Source: Methanimicrococcus blatticola
GTDB taxonomy: Archaea > Halobacteriota > Methanosarcinia > Methanosarcinales > Methanosarcinaceae
Assembly: GCF_004363215.1 (NCBI RefSeq)
Contig: NZ_SNYS01000005.1
Span: forward strand, 248,001 to 312,000
Direction of reading: 5' to 3'
Length of the DNA: 64,000 nt
Position 1 is the stretch's first letter. The number at the start of each line of letters is the position of its first letter. The position numbers were made by a program, and so were the translations under genes. The notes beneath the pieces are model-generated. The model saw nothing but the letters and a program-made list of their open reading frames with translations. It was not told where the DNA came from and ran no database searches. Shown in pieces: positions 36,731 to 46,594 of this stretch.

Positions 36731-36940
36731 TTATAACATAAGTGGAGTAACCCCAAGTTTATCCATTACAGCTCCATTTGGTGTAAAAAGAGTGAAACCA
36801 TCTTCATTGAATTCACCAGTTCCACCATGAAGAATTCCTACCAAGTAAGCTTTTCCATCACTTCTAATCACAAATATTGGAGACCCACTGACTCCGCCTG
36901 CAGAAATGTGAGGAGTAATTTTATCCAATGAATTATCCAA
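36731..36940 (-). pseudogene. C-terminal fragment of a trypsin-like serine protease
   Basis: A 69-residue stretch with HISAGGVSGSPIFVIRSDGKAYLVGILHGG, the GxSGSP nucleophile loop and following strand of chymotrypsin-fold (S1) peptidases. The catalytic His and Asp and the whole first barrel are missing. The DNA upstream to about 37190 holds no frame that would supply them, so this is a remnant. It sits beside a putative protease-inhibitor-like lipoprotein. Confidence 0.55.
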
Positions 36941-37133
36941 TTAAATAATAATTTTACAGATATTTATATTAGTCTGAATATAAATTCGTATAGAAGAGAT
37001 AATACATAATTACAATAGAAAATATGCATTTTTAGATAATATGTTTATAACATTTGCAGTTTTTGTTAACATAAAATAAATGAATCCGGATGCGACAGCA
37101 AAAGCTATTCAATTTACTAAAAAAGAAAGAGTA

Positions 37134-37153
37134 AAACGGTTTTTAAACCGTTT
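37134..37153 (-). terminator. terminator hairpin of hdrED
   Basis: AAACGGTTT and AAACCGTTT form a perfect nine-pair stem around TT, 40 bases after the hdrD stop in the direction of transcription. Confidence 0.55.
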
Positions 37154-37192
37154 CACAAAATTGAATCAATAGATTAGATTAATTCAATAGAT

Positions 37193-38485
37193 TTAATCTT
37201 TAACGTTACTCAAACCGAGTGCGCGGGCACTGATTTCAACAATATCTTCAATGATAATGTCAGCACGCGGGTTTTCTTCGGCCAAAAGGGCGTCGCGTCC
37301 GTCAGAGAGGTTTCTCTTACAGAACGGGCAGGCCTGAGCGAAAACGTTGGTTTGTGTTTTTTGTTCGCCTTCAGGGTAGAGAACTTCCATTGCATCGCCG
37401 ACACGTGCTTTCGCGATAGAAAGCGCGAGTTCGGGCATACCTGCTTTGACACCGCCGCCGGCACCACAGCATCTCTGATAAGATCTGTTGCGGTCCATTT
37501 CAGCATATTCCATGCCGGGCATGCTCTGAAGAACTTTTCTGGGCTCTTCATAAACACCGACGTGGCGGCCGAGGTGGCACGGGTCGTGGTAGGTGACAAT
37601 CTTATCTTCACCGTAGGGCTTCTGCTCCCATTTAACTTCGCCTGCTTCAATCTTTTCTGCAAGGAATTGGGAAACGTGCATCACTTTAAAGGGAGTTTCT
37701 TCGCCGAGAAGTCTGGGCCAGTCAACGAGAGAGGCTCTGAAACAGCCGGAGCAAGCGTAAAGAACGATTTTTGCGCCCTTTGCTTTAATTTTCTCAACAT
37801 TGGACTGTGCAAGTCTCTTCGGGAGATTGTCTTCTTTAAAGTACTGACCGGTTCTGATCAAAACGGAACCGCAGCAGGCTTCTTCTTCGCCGAGTGTACA
37901 GAATTCAACACCGAGTTTGTTTAAAACACGTGCTGTTGAAACGGCGAGATTTGTCTGCTTCATACCGGCTGTACAGCCCATGAAGTAGAGAATGTCTGCT
38001 TTGTCAGCGATTTTAACATCATCGGGAATCCAGCTCAAGCGGTTTTCTTTCGGCTCATTGTAAGAGTTGAAAGTTTCGCTGATGATTTTGGGCATTGTGC
38101 CCTGTTTGCCGTACGGTCCTGTGCCTCTCATCACAAGGTTTGCGCGCATGGCTTCCCAGAGTTCGACAGTGTTGATACCGGCTTCACAAACCGTTGCGCA
38201 AATACCGCAGGTTGTACAGCCGTGAACATCGTCTTTGAATTCAACAAATTCTTCTTCCGGAATTTCTTTGGGACCGAAAAGGGTTGCCCGAAGACCGTAG
38301 GATTTGTCAACGAAGCGCTTCCAGCGGTAGACTTTGTCGCGCGGGGAAAGACCAGGTTTGAATCCGGAACCTTCGTAGGTCGGACACCATTCGGCACACT
38401 CACCGCAGCGCATACAGCCGTCAAGTTCCATGAGCTGGACAGCGGTTAAACGTGTCATCTTAAGTGACGGTTCTCTTCTTGCCAT
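37193..38485 (-). CDS. hdrD: heterodisulfide reductase catalytic subunit D (HdrDE type)
   Basis: A 430-residue HdrD, combining HdrC- and HdrB-like parts in one chain. The N-terminal two-cluster ferredoxin ([24 protein letters not shown]) is followed by two CCG domains: [20 protein letters not shown] and CSGCFRAS; then [22 protein letters not shown] and [11 protein letters not shown]. It reduces CoM-S-S-CoB at the cytoplasmic face of the membrane with electrons from HdrE. It overlaps the hdrE stop by one base. HdrDE is a marker of methanogens with cytochromes. Confidence 0.95.
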   Translation of the reverse strand: MARREPSLKMTRLTAVQLMELDGCMRCGECAEWCPTYEGSGFKPGLSPRDKVYRWKRFVDKSYGLRATLFGPKEIPEEEFVEFKDDVHGCTTCGICATVCEAGINTVELWEAMRANLVMRGTGPYGKQGTMPKIISETFNSYNEPKENRLSWIPDDVKIADKADILYFMGCTAGMKQTNLAVSTARVLNKLGVEFCTLGEEEACCGSVLIRTGQYFKEDNLPKRLAQSNVEKIKAKGAKIVLYACSGCFRASLVDWPRLLGEETPFKVMHVSQFLAEKIEAGEVKWEQKPYGEDKIVTYHDPCHLGRHVGVYEEPRKVLQSMPGMEYAEMDRNRSYQRCCGAGGGVKAGMPELALSIAKARVGDAMEVLYPEGEQKTQTNVFAQACPFCKRNLSDGRDALLAEENPRADIIIEDIVEISARALGLSNVKD

Positions 38486-39330
38486 TAATGTTCGCCTCCT
38501 TTGTTAACGATCATTGTAAGCGGTGCCGTAATCATGTGGATGTACTTGCTGTACGGGATGAATGCGAAACCGACGAAGAGTGCAAGAACGCTGTGGGTTA
38601 ATGCGATTTCCTGAACATAGGTCAAGAACGGAGATAAACCGCCGAGCGTCCAAATGAGATAATCGTAGAAAATGAAGTCGTATCCTGTAAAGTCAGTGAT
38701 GCCGATTGCAATGTATCTGCCTGCGTGAGCGACAAAACCGGTCACGATGACGACAACCAATGTGACGAGCAAAATTGCGTCGTAAGAGTTGGTGTTTTCT
38801 CTGACTTTGGGGATAAAGAGTCTGCGTGCGACTGCGATAATCACACCGAGGAAAAGCAGGTAACCGAGCAATTGGTTCGGAAGCTGCAAGAATTCTCTGA
38901 AGATTTCAGGGTCGATAAAGTGAATGCCGACCATGTGAATAAGTTCAACTGAGAACATCAAACCGGAAAGTGAAAAGAGGCCCATCCAGCCGATGAAAAT
39001 ACACATGTGCATAAACCAGCGGAGCGGGTCTGCGCGTGCGGTTCTGCGTAAAAGCAGAACATCAAAAACCAATGTAACTAAAATGTTCTGTCCGTGGTGA
39101 ACAGAATGCGCTCTGAGTTGTTTCCAATACGCTTTTAAGAAAACGACGATACTGCCGATAAATCCGTGTTTACCCTCTTCCGGATCAAGACCCCACGCGA
39201 GGGAACCCTGACCCCACTTGCGGACGTTAAAGTAAAGTCCGAGAACAAGAAGGAGGATAGCAAGGATGGAAGTGGTCATCATAACGACGAACGTAATCGA
39301 AACGCCGGAAATGCCTGAAAAATAATCCAT
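38485..39330 (-). CDS. hdrE: heterodisulfide reductase cytochrome b subunit E
   Basis: A 281-residue NarI-like membrane protein with about five to six spans and histidines placed as haem b ligands in helices ([32 protein letters not shown]). It takes electrons from methanophenazine and passes them to HdrD, building a proton gradient. It is transcribed first, followed by hdrD with a one-base overlap, the standard hdrED order. GGAG lies upstream of the ATG. It is slightly longer than the Methanosarcina protein because of an extra N-terminal segment. Confidence 0.93.
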   Translation of the reverse strand: MDYFSGISGVSITFVVMMTTSILAILLLVLGLYFNVRKWGQGSLAWGLDPEEGKHGFIGSIVVFLKAYWKQLRAHSVHHGQNILVTLVFDVLLLRRTARADPLRWFMHMCIFIGWMGLFSLSGLMFSVELIHMVGIHFIDPEIFREFLQLPNQLLGYLLFLGVIIAVARRLFIPKVRENTNSYDAILLVTLVVVIVTGFVAHAGRYIAIGITDFTGYDFIFYDYLIWTLGGLSPFLTYVQEIALTHSVLALFVGFAFIPYSKYIHMITAPLTMIVNKGGEH

Positions 39331-39821
39331 TATTAATTCTCCATTTTATTTTTTGAAAGCAAATGACTTTTTGATGCCGGTTTGTTGCCGCCTTAACCAT
39401 TCAAAAATGATTAATGATGACAATAAGAATCGACATCAACCAAACTAAACAATAATAATGATAGTGAACGATAGCGTTCAGTTTAACTGCCGGCCCGGTA
39501 AAAAGAATTCCGTAAACACAAACAGTCAGACGATTGTTATGTTCTACCAAGTCACCCCTCCCCCATTTAAAGAAGAAAATGACCCGAATCGACAAAGTCG
39601 GTAGAAGATATAGGCACTTTGTACCGATTATATTTAAATATTATCACTCAAAAGTTCGTCGAAACTCGGCGGAATATATTGAAAAGGACGAATCAGATTC
39701 ATATTTTGTTGATGAACAATAATGAAGAAATTTCGAGAAGGACACGAAAATTTCATACTCCAAACAAGATTGACTTGATTGAAACAAAATAATAAAATAG
39801 CATCATCATTGTTTTGGCTGT
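39331..39821. other. spacer between hdrE and trmJ
   Basis: A 491-bp divergent intergenic region with no supported gene. It must hold the hdrED promoter near its left end and the trmJ promoter near its right end. ATAATAAAAT at about 39788-39797 is 24-33 bases before the trmJ ATG, so trmJ may be transcribed as a leaderless message. A pyrimidine block CACCCCTCCCCC lies near 39551. Confidence 0.45.
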
Positions 39822-40760
39822 ATGTCCGGCAGCCCGACAGAACTGAATAAAGAAATAGAAACAAAAAAAGATGAAGCGACGATAGGAACCGAAATGATGA
39901 CAGAAAATGAAGAAATCGGCGGTATTGAGAAATTCATCCCGAATCTTCGAATCGTCTTAGTGGAACCGCTTTATCAGGGAAATGTCGGATCTGTTTGCCG
40001 AATCATGAAAAATTTCGGATTTTTAGAACTTTATTTGGTCAACCCCTGCCCGCTAGAAGGTGAAGCACGCGCTATGTCATCTCACGCAATTGACGTGCTT
40101 CGGAATGCGAAAATCTGTGAAAGCATTGAAGAAGCGGTTGCGGGTTGTGATGTCATCATCGGCACGACCGGAATGCGCGCGCAGAAAGGATGCGACCATA
40201 TTCGAACGCCTGCTTTGACACCCGGCGTTTTGCGCGAAAAAATGGAGGAATTTCACCCCGACACGAAGTTTGCAATTCTTTTCGGCCGCGAAGACATCGG
40301 CTTTACAAACGATGAACTTTCTTTTTGTTCCATGATTGCGACAATTCCGTCGTCTCACATTTATCCGGTGATGAATCTATCCCATGCCGTTGGTATTATG
40401 GTTTATGAACTCTCCGGCGCAAACTTAACTGGAAAATACAAAACCGTCGATTTCAAAGAATTCAATGCCATGTGCGCCCACTTCGGTGATGTTTTAGACG
40501 ACATGGATTTTGATCCGTTGAAAAAAGAAAAAATGGCGCTCATGATGAAACGCATTTTCGCTCGCGCCGAATTAACGCCGTGTGAAGCCAAAACACTTCG
40601 CGGCATTTTCAGAAACATTCAATATCACGCCAAGAAATCCAAAGGCGAAGATGTCGGCAAATACCGCCGCGACATTGACAATCAATTTGAAAATGATGAT
40701 TTTGAAGACGAATTTGATTTGGAGTTTGATGTTGATTTCGTTGATAAGATGACGGACTAA
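39822..40760 (+). CDS. trmJ: TrmJ-like tRNA 2'-O-methyltransferase (SPOUT family)
   Basis: A 312-residue SpoU/TrmH-type methyltransferase. The archaeal TrmJ 2'-O-methylates C32 or U32 in the tRNA anticodon loop. The SPOUT core spans about residues 40-195: IVLVEPLYQGNVGSVCRIMKNFGF, ILFGREDIGFTNDEL (motif 2) and PVMNLSHAVGIMVYEL (motif 3, the knot). The C-terminal extension of about 110 residues ends in a very acidic tail (ENDDFEDEFDLEFDVDF). The first 35 residues are a low-complexity charged extension, so a downstream start (MTENEE) is possible. No ribosome site is seen, consistent with a leaderless message. Confidence 0.87.
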   Translation: MSGSPTELNKEIETKKDEATIGTEMMTENEEIGGIEKFIPNLRIVLVEPLYQGNVGSVCRIMKNFGFLELYLVNPCPLEGEARAMSSHAIDVLRNAKICESIEEAVAGCDVIIGTTGMRAQKGCDHIRTPALTPGVLREKMEEFHPDTKFAILFGREDIGFTNDELSFCSMIATIPSSHIYPVMNLSHAVGIMVYELSGANLTGKYKTVDFKEFNAMCAHFGDVLDDMDFDPLKKEKMALMMKRIFARAELTPCEAKTLRGIFRNIQYHAKKSKGEDVGKYRRDIDNQFENDDFEDEFDLEFDVDFVDKMTD

Positions 40761-40816
40761 ACAATTCGCCTGTTTTTGAAAAAACACCATTCTGTTTTCA
40801 TTAAGTTTAATGAACC

Positions 40817-41260
40817 CGATTCAACCACCCGCTAATTTTCGATTCTGAACGAGGCGAAGCTGAGTGAAGAATCGGAAATTTGCGGATTCGCACCCAGCCG
40901 ATACAGCAAAAATGAAAAACGCTTTTCAAAAAATACATGTTTCCAGCGGCAGTTTATGTTTTGTATTTTTTCTGCTGCATGCATCTGCTTTGCAGCGTTG
41001 CTTCCTGCTCTGCTTTGTTGCGTGCATCTGCTTTGCTGCGTGCATCTGCTTTGCTGCGTGCATCTGCTTTGCTGCGTGCATCTGCTTTGCTGCGTGCATC
41101 TGCTTTGCTGCGTGCATCCGCTCCTTCTTATCACACCCGTTCGCTTGCGCGAACGGACCGCTATTACCTGCCGTTCGCATTGCTGCTTGATGTTTGCTGC
41201 TGCTCGGCTGTTTGTTCGCCGTCTGCCGCTACGCCGCCGCGCGAGCTGCACAGACTTTTT
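40817..41260 (-). repeat. mosaic intergenic repeat island B
   Basis: Second island, on the minus strand. Reading on that strand: a GC-rich block (41255-41160); the palindrome GTTCGCGCAAGCGAAC (41154-41139) followed by GGGTGTGATAA; an array of the 18-mer CGCAGCAAAGCAGATGCA with five perfect copies at 41023-41112 and degenerate copies to about 40975; then GCTGTATCGGCTGGGTGCG; and the hairpin at 40885-40829. The stem is CCGC, AATTT and CGATTCT with AGAATCG, AAATT and GCGG, so a T-A pair of island A is here C-G. It lies between the convergent trmJ and idsA genes. Low-complexity frames in it are not called as genes. Confidence 0.87.
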
Positions 41261-41343
41261 CAAATATTCAAAAACCACCCATGTTTTTAAAAAAACAAAA
41301 AAAGGGATTCGATTGAATCATCAATTGAATCCTTAATCAATAA

Positions 41344-42309
41344 TCAATAATCTCTGTAAAGCATATAATCGGCCATGTCTTTTAAAAGCTGCTTGGCCGG
41401 GCTGTCAGGCAAAACGTCGAGTTTGGCTTTGCCTTCTTCAACGAAACCGACGGCAAGGTCTTTGACGTATGCCAACGAACCGGAGTCGGTAAGAACCTGA
41501 ATCGCTTCTTCAATATCTTCTTTTGTACCGCTGCCTTTTCCGAATGCGCGCGGAATGGCACCCTTTTCAGTGGCGTGAATCATGAGAAGCGTTCTTTTGC
41601 CTTCGAAAATGTCACTTCCCTGGCGTTTGCCGAGCACTTCTTCAGGCGTTGTCAAGTCCAAAACATCATCATAAATTTGGAAACCGAGGCCGGTCAAACG
41701 ACCGAAATCATACATCGCCTGATCAACTTTGCTGTCCGCACCGCCGATAATCGCGCCGATTTGGGCGGCAGCACCGAATAAAATCGCGGTTTTCTTTTCA
41801 ATCATTTCCAAATATTCTTCTGCGGAAACAGAATCGCGGTTTTCAAAGTCAATATCAAGCCATTGTCCTTCACAGACTTCAACGCATGTTTTGGAAAGAA
41901 TGTTGGACGCTTTCAAAAGACGGGCGGGTTCGCTGTCCGCTTCTGTAATAATTTCAATTGCTTTGGAATAAAGCGTGTCTCCGGCCAAGATGCCGCCTGC
42001 TTCGCCCCAAACCGTGTGAACGGCCGGAAGACCGCGGCGAACGGGATCGTTGTCCATGATATCGTCATGAACCAACGTAAATGTGTGCATCAGTTCAACG
42101 GCAACGGCTGCGGGAACCGCGGTTTTGATGTCACCGCCGACTGCTTCAGCGCTTGCCAGCAAAACAGCCGGTCTGAGCCTTTTGCCGCCGGCTTTCACGA
42201 TATGGCGGGAAGCTTCGTAAAGCCCCTCGGGTTTTTTAACGGGAAGCATTGTTTCAATTGCTTCGTCGACGGGAACAGATAATTTTTTAATTTCATCAAC
42301 AACAGTCAT
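41344..42309 (-). CDS. idsA: geranylgeranyl diphosphate synthase
   Basis: A 321-residue trans-prenyl transferase that condenses IPP with allylic diphosphates to make the GGPP used in archaeal membrane lipids. The first aspartate-rich motif is LVHDDIMDNDPVRRG (about residues 80-94), the second YDDVLDLT. GKRLRPAVLLASAEAVGG is the conserved IPP-binding stretch. Last gene of the minus-strand isoprenoid cluster, 107 bp after rnj, with GGAG upstream. Confidence 0.95.
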   Translation of the reverse strand: MTVVDEIKKLSVPVDEAIETMLPVKKPEGLYEASRHIVKAGGKRLRPAVLLASAEAVGGDIKTAVPAAVAVELMHTFTLVHDDIMDNDPVRRGLPAVHTVWGEAGGILAGDTLYSKAIEIITEADSEPARLLKASNILSKTCVEVCEGQWLDIDFENRDSVSAEEYLEMIEKKTAILFGAAAQIGAIIGGADSKVDQAMYDFGRLTGLGFQIYDDVLDLTTPEEVLGKRQGSDIFEGKRTLLMIHATEKGAIPRAFGKGSGTKEDIEEAIQVLTDSGSLAYVKDLAVGFVEEGKAKLDVLPDSPAKQLLKDMADYMLYRDY

Positions 42310-42416
42310 TTACAAAACTCCAAAACAATATCAAAAATATAAAAAATATTAAAAATTTAAATTTTAACTTTTAATTTTTAAAATTTTAAAAAATATTGAA
42401 AATAATATCAAAAAGA

Positions 42417-43760
42417 TTAGGGTTCGAGGAAAAGAATCTCCCCGTTTCTGAGCAAGTGAACCGTTTCACCAAGAACGTAACCCGCATCTTCCGCCATTTC
42501 AATGTAAGCGCTGTGCATTGCCAAGTCGCCGTGTGCCGGAATAACGTGTGTCGGCTGAACCATTCTGAGCATTTCCCAGTGGTCTTCACGGTAGGCGTGG
42601 CCGGAAACGTGAACGTCGTCATAAATTCTTGCGCCGCGCATCTTCAATTTGGTTTCAAGCGCATAGCGGTTGGCGCGTGTCATCGGACTCGGAATAATAT
42701 TGGCCGAGAAGATAATGCGGTCACCGGATTCTACCTTAAAAGGCGTTTCGCCGTTGGAAATTCTGACCAAAATGGAACCGGGTTCTCCCTGGTGACCGGT
42801 CACGACAGGCAAATACTTTTCCTTGCCGTCTTCCATAATCTTTTTGAGTGCTTTGTCGACATCTTTTCTCTGACCGTAAATTTCAACGTCGTCGGGAAGC
42901 GTAATGTACCCCAAATCGTGTGCCGCAAGCAAGTATTTTTCCATAGAACGTCCCATGAAAACCGGAATACGTCCCATTTCTTCAGCGATTTCAATAATCG
43001 CATTCAAACGAGCAATGTGAGAAGCAAAAGTTGTGACAATCATACCGACATGAGATTCTTCGGTTCCCAAAAGAACATCGCGAAGCATTTCTTTGGCGAT
43101 TGTTTCAGACGGCGTTTTACCGGAACGGGCACTGTTGGTGGTTTCGGTAATCATTGCCAAGACACCGTCCTGACCGATCTTTTTGAGAACATCGAAGTCA
43201 GGAGATTCACCGAGTGTCGGCGCGCGGTCCAGTTTAAAGTCGCAAGCGTACATCACAGAGCCGTAAGGCGTGTGAATAACGGCGATAACACTGTCAACAA
43301 TGCTGTGCGGGATGCTGATAAATTCAACGCTGATATCTTCTGTGATTTCATATGTGCCGCCGGCTTTGAGCGCGATGAGCGGGTTGTTGACTTTGAATTT
43401 CTTCTCTTCATCAATCTGTTGGCGGATGAGCGCGGTGGTGTACGGTGTTGAAATAATCGGAGCGTTGTAGCGGTGCGCCAATTTCGGGATCGCGCCGATG
43501 TGGTCCAAGTGTCCGTGCGTACAAACGATTGCGCGAACGGTACCGTTCACGTCTCTCATAATTGTGTCGTCCGGAATGGCACCCATGTCGATTAATTCAA
43601 GAGAGTGCATGCGGTCGATTTCCGCGTCTTCGTGGATCTGGACACGGTCTAAGCGGATGCCCATATCCAAAATAATAATATCTTCGCCGACAACAACGGC
43701 CGTCATGTTACGGCCCATTTCATTATAACCGCCTACGGCGACAATTCCTATATCTTCCAT
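42417..43760 (-). CDS. rnj: archaeal RNase J
   Basis: A 447-residue metallo-beta-lactamase/beta-CASP ribonuclease of the archaeal RNase J type, a 5'-3' exonuclease in RNA decay and maturation. The zinc motif CTHGHLDHIG is at about residues 80-89, with further ligands in FISIPHSIVDSV and YACDFKLD. The beta-CASP domain carries TFASHIARLNAIIEIA and VTGHQGEPGSILVRI, and the HAYREDHWEML and PAHGDLAM C-terminal metal motif closes the active site. Located inside the isoprenoid cluster, the same order as in several methanogens. Confidence 0.94.
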   Translation of the reverse strand: MEDIGIVAVGGYNEMGRNMTAVVVGEDIIILDMGIRLDRVQIHEDAEIDRMHSLELIDMGAIPDDTIMRDVNGTVRAIVCTHGHLDHIGAIPKLAHRYNAPIISTPYTTALIRQQIDEEKKFKVNNPLIALKAGGTYEITEDISVEFISIPHSIVDSVIAVIHTPYGSVMYACDFKLDRAPTLGESPDFDVLKKIGQDGVLAMITETTNSARSGKTPSETIAKEMLRDVLLGTEESHVGMIVTTFASHIARLNAIIEIAEEMGRIPVFMGRSMEKYLLAAHDLGYITLPDDVEIYGQRKDVDKALKKIMEDGKEKYLPVVTGHQGEPGSILVRISNGETPFKVESGDRIIFSANIIPSPMTRANRYALETKLKMRGARIYDDVHVSGHAYREDHWEMLRMVQPTHVIPAHGDLAMHSAYIEMAEDAGYVLGETVHLLRNGEILFLEP

Positions 43761-43936
43761 TTTTATAGATTCCTTTGTATTTTGATATGTTTTTTATTTT
43801 TTAATTAATTTTTAATTTTTTAATAAATTTTGAATTAAAATTCAATTGAACTTTAATTGATTGATTTCCTTTAAAACATGAATTCCTATGAATTCGAATA
43901 AGGGATGACTGTAATGTACCGAAATCGGTTTTTCAC

Positions 43937-45031
43937 TTAAAGAATTTCCTTGTTGGCGTAATCGCCGACATTGAATCCGCGGCTTGTCAAATAATCGCGC
44001 GTGCTGCCTGTAACGACTGCCGCCGTATGAGAAAGCGCCTTGATGTCAGCGCAGCCGGTCAAAAACATGGAGGCTTTCAATTCCTGCTCCATCAAACGAA
44101 GCGCATCAGCGACCGCGTCGGTGCCGTCAAACGCCGGACCGACAAAAGGCAATGCTGCGCCTGCTGCTGCCGCGCCGAGCGCAACGGACTTAGCGATATC
44201 AACGCCCGTTCGCACGCCGCCGGTTGCAATGACCGGAACCGCGACTTTACATTCAATTAAACTGGAAACGGTCGGAATGCCGAAGTCCCAAAAGAGTTCG
44301 CCCAAATGTTCTCCGAGTTTATCTTTATCCATACGGGCACGGTAAACTTCGACGCCGGACCAGCTCGTTCCGCCGGCACCGCCGACATCTATCGCGCTGA
44401 CACCCGCTTTTTTCAGCAAAAGAGCGTCTTCGCGGGAAATGCCCGCGCCGGTTTCTTTGGCAATGACCGGAACATCGGCTGCGGCGCAGATTTTTTCAAT
44501 CATTTCCAAGCAGCCGCTTGCATCGATATCGCCTTCGGGCTGAATCGCTTCCTGTAAGAAATTTAAATGAATCGCAATCGCGTCCGCGTCAATCATAGAC
44601 ACCAAAGAATTAACACCGTCGGTGCCGTATTCTTTAATCTGAGCCGCGCCGATATTTCCGTAAACGAATGTGTTCGGCGCTTTTTCGCGGACAATTTTAA
44701 AAGAATCTGTCTGTTTGGGGTCGTCAATGGCTGCTCTTTGGCTGCCGACACCGATACCGACGCCGACTTTTTCGGCAGCTTCTGCAAGCGCCGCGTTAAT
44801 TTTTGTCGTTTCGGGGTGTCCGCCCGTAATGGATGCAATCAAAAAAGGAAAAGCTAATTTTTTACCGAAGAAATCGACGGACATATCAATATCATGCATA
44901 GAAATTTCAGGAAGCGCGCGATGAACCAAAGTCACATCTTCAAAACCGGCGCTCACCTTGCGTGATTCAACATGGCATCGGGCACAAAGTTCCAGATGCT
45001 CTATTTTTCTGCGTGATGTTTCATGTTCCAT
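43937..45031 (-). CDS. fni: type 2 isopentenyl-diphosphate isomerase (FMN-dependent)
   Basis: A 364-residue TIM-barrel enzyme interconverting IPP and DMAPP. Family features are RRKIEHLELCAR near the N-terminus, PFLIASITGGHPETTKINAALAEAAEK, GSQRAAIDDP, the substrate loop LQEAIQPEGD and the FMN phosphate site VIATGGVRTGVDIAKSVALGA. Full length. CGGAG precedes the ATG. Cupin and ipk lie upstream on the same strand, consistent with a lipid-precursor operon. Confidence 0.95.
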   Translation of the reverse strand: MEHETSRRKIEHLELCARCHVESRKVSAGFEDVTLVHRALPEISMHDIDMSVDFFGKKLAFPFLIASITGGHPETTKINAALAEAAEKVGVGIGVGSQRAAIDDPKQTDSFKIVREKAPNTFVYGNIGAAQIKEYGTDGVNSLVSMIDADAIAIHLNFLQEAIQPEGDIDASGCLEMIEKICAAADVPVIAKETGAGISREDALLLKKAGVSAIDVGGAGGTSWSGVEVYRARMDKDKLGEHLGELFWDFGIPTVSSLIECKVAVPVIATGGVRTGVDIAKSVALGAAAAGAALPFVGPAFDGTDAVADALRLMEQELKASMFLTGCADIKALSHTAAVVTGSTRDYLTSRGFNVGDYANKEIL

Positions 45032-45261
45032 TTTTATACTCCGGATGTCACCCGTAAATCGGGATTAAAATTTTCCTAAATTGAATTTTCCATTTATTAA
45101 GACTGATTTCTTGAATTACCTACTCGGTAATAGTATATAAATAATTCACAGAAGAGACGGAATAATTGTCGTTCCTGCATACAAACAGTCAAAAATTCGA
45201 ACCTTTTTTTCTTATTTTTGAAAAAAATGTTGAAAAGAGAAAAGAGAATAGAAAAAAGAAA

Positions 45262-45606
45262 TTATTCTCTGATCATTGTCAACAGCATTTTAAATTTTTC
45301 AACCGCGAGAAGCGCGTGCGAAATATTGGCCGGCATAATAATCGTTTGCCCTTTTTGAAGCAGAACGGATTCGCCGCCGATTGTGATTTGAGCCTGCCCG
45401 TCCAATATTTGAACAACAGCGTCAAACGGTGCCGTGTGTTCGCTCAACCCCTGTCCTTTATCAAAAGAAAACAGAGTAATGTTGCCCGAATTATTTTTGA
45501 TGACCTGTTTACTGATAACGCCGCCCACCGAATATTCAACCATGTCGGCAAGATCCAAAATGACGCCTTTTTTGAAAACATTTTCAGCCATTACAATTTC
45601 AGCCAT
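45262..45606 (-). CDS. cupin-domain protein
   Basis: A 114-residue single-domain cupin with the first motif degenerate (GQGLSEHTAPFDAVVQILDG) and the second as PANISHALLAVEKFKMLL. Metal ligands are therefore partly present (His, Glu/Asp, His). A strong AGGAGGACTAATT precedes the ATG. It sits between ipk and fni in the isoprenoid cluster, but 119 and 230 bp from its neighbours, so it may have its own promoter. Function unknown; a small-molecule-binding or regulatory cupin is likely. Confidence 0.8.
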   Translation of the reverse strand: MAEIVMAENVFKKGVILDLADMVEYSVGGVISKQVIKNNSGNITLFSFDKGQGLSEHTAPFDAVVQILDGQAQITIGGESVLLQKGQTIIMPANISHALLAVEKFKMLLTMIRE

Positions 45607-45725
45607 AATTAGTCCTCCTATTTAACATAAACAATGAAATAATCATTCAATCATTCGGATAATCAGAAACGGTCAAACACCGTAAACCCTTACAATCAAC
45701 CAACAGTTGTTTTTACAGTCAACCG

Positions 45726-46502
45726 TCAGTCGTTCTTACAAATAACCGTCCCGACGGTTTCGCCCTTCAAATAAGCGGCGACGCTCCCCGGTGTATTCGC
45801 GTTAAAAATACAAGACTCGATGCCTGTTTTTTCAGCAAGATCCAAAATTTCCGATACTTTACCGAGCATGCCGCCTGTTACGTCTGTTCCTGCCGAGCCG
45901 CCGATATGCTGCTTGACGGAATCAAAAGTTTTCGGCGTAATTTTCGGAATCGTTTGACCGTTTGAATCCAAAACGCCATCCGTTGCCGAGCCGAGTCCGA
46001 CACGTTTGGCGTGAAGCGCTGCCGCGACGTATGGCAAAGATTGGTCGCCCGACAAAATGCAGGTGCCGCGTTTCGTGTCCATGCAAACGTCGCCGTGCAA
46101 CACCGGAACCAAATCGTGTTTGAGCATTTCGGCAATCTGATCGGTGTAAAGGAAAGTCAGGCGCCCGTCTTCGCAAAGTGAAAACGAAAGCGGATTGAGC
46201 GGAACCGCCGGAATGCCTTCCGCTCTTAAATTTTGAACAATCATTTCATTGAGTTCACGAACGGAATCATGTGTTTTCAGTAAGCCTTCTTTATGAAAAC
46301 CTTTATCCAATCCGTATTCTTTGGCATAAACGTGCCCGAAAGAACCGGCACCGTGAACAATGACCAATTTGCCGGAAAAACCGGCGATTTCTTTGGCAAT
46401 CCGCTCCATTTCATCCGCTTTTGCGGACCCTTCAGACGCGTTTTTATCTGTCACGGCGCTGCCGCCGACTTTGAGAACCGTAATGTCGGAATTTGAAGTC
46501 AT
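45726..46502 (-). CDS. ipk: isopentenyl phosphate kinase
   Basis: A 258-residue amino-acid-kinase-fold enzyme that phosphorylates isopentenyl phosphate to IPP, the last step of the archaeal alternative mevalonate route. VLKVGGSAVTDKN opens the fold, GAGSFGH carries the active-site histidine (family-conserved), and GDVCMDTKRGTCILSGDQSLPY is the second nucleotide-binding part. Transcribed after mvk on the minus strand. Confidence 0.94.
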   Translation of the reverse strand: MTSNSDITVLKVGGSAVTDKNASEGSAKADEMERIAKEIAGFSGKLVIVHGAGSFGHVYAKEYGLDKGFHKEGLLKTHDSVRELNEMIVQNLRAEGIPAVPLNPLSFSLCEDGRLTFLYTDQIAEMLKHDLVPVLHGDVCMDTKRGTCILSGDQSLPYVAAALHAKRVGLGSATDGVLDSNGQTIPKITPKTFDSVKQHIGGSAGTDVTGGMLGKVSEILDLAEKTGIESCIFNANTPGSVAAYLKGETVGTVICKND

Positions 46503-46520
46503 GTTTTTTCCTGTGAAAAT

Positions 46521-46572
46521 GAATGGTAATGATGAATGGTAATGATGAATGGTAATGATGAATGGTAATTGA
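46521..46572. repeat. 13-bp tandem repeat between mvk and ipk
   Basis: Four copies of GAATGGTAATGAT with a strict 13-bp period starting at 46521, 46534, 46547 and 46560. They occupy the leader of ipk. The ribosome site AGGAAA lies between the repeats and the ATG. Confidence 0.75.
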
Positions 46573-46594
46573 TTGAACGAATGAATAAAAAATA

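Noticed and set aside
39401-39722. Short frames of 62-64 codons between hdrE and trmJ
   Set aside because: They overlap each other on opposite strands in promoter-like DNA and have no ribosome sites.
41023-41112. CRISPR array candidate
   Set aside because: The 18-bp units are directly adjacent with no spacers, and no cas gene is in the window.
40864-41336. Overlapping Cys/Ala/Leu-rich frames in island B
   Set aside because: Open in several frames on both strands through an 18-bp array; the frame shared by islands A and C is broken here.
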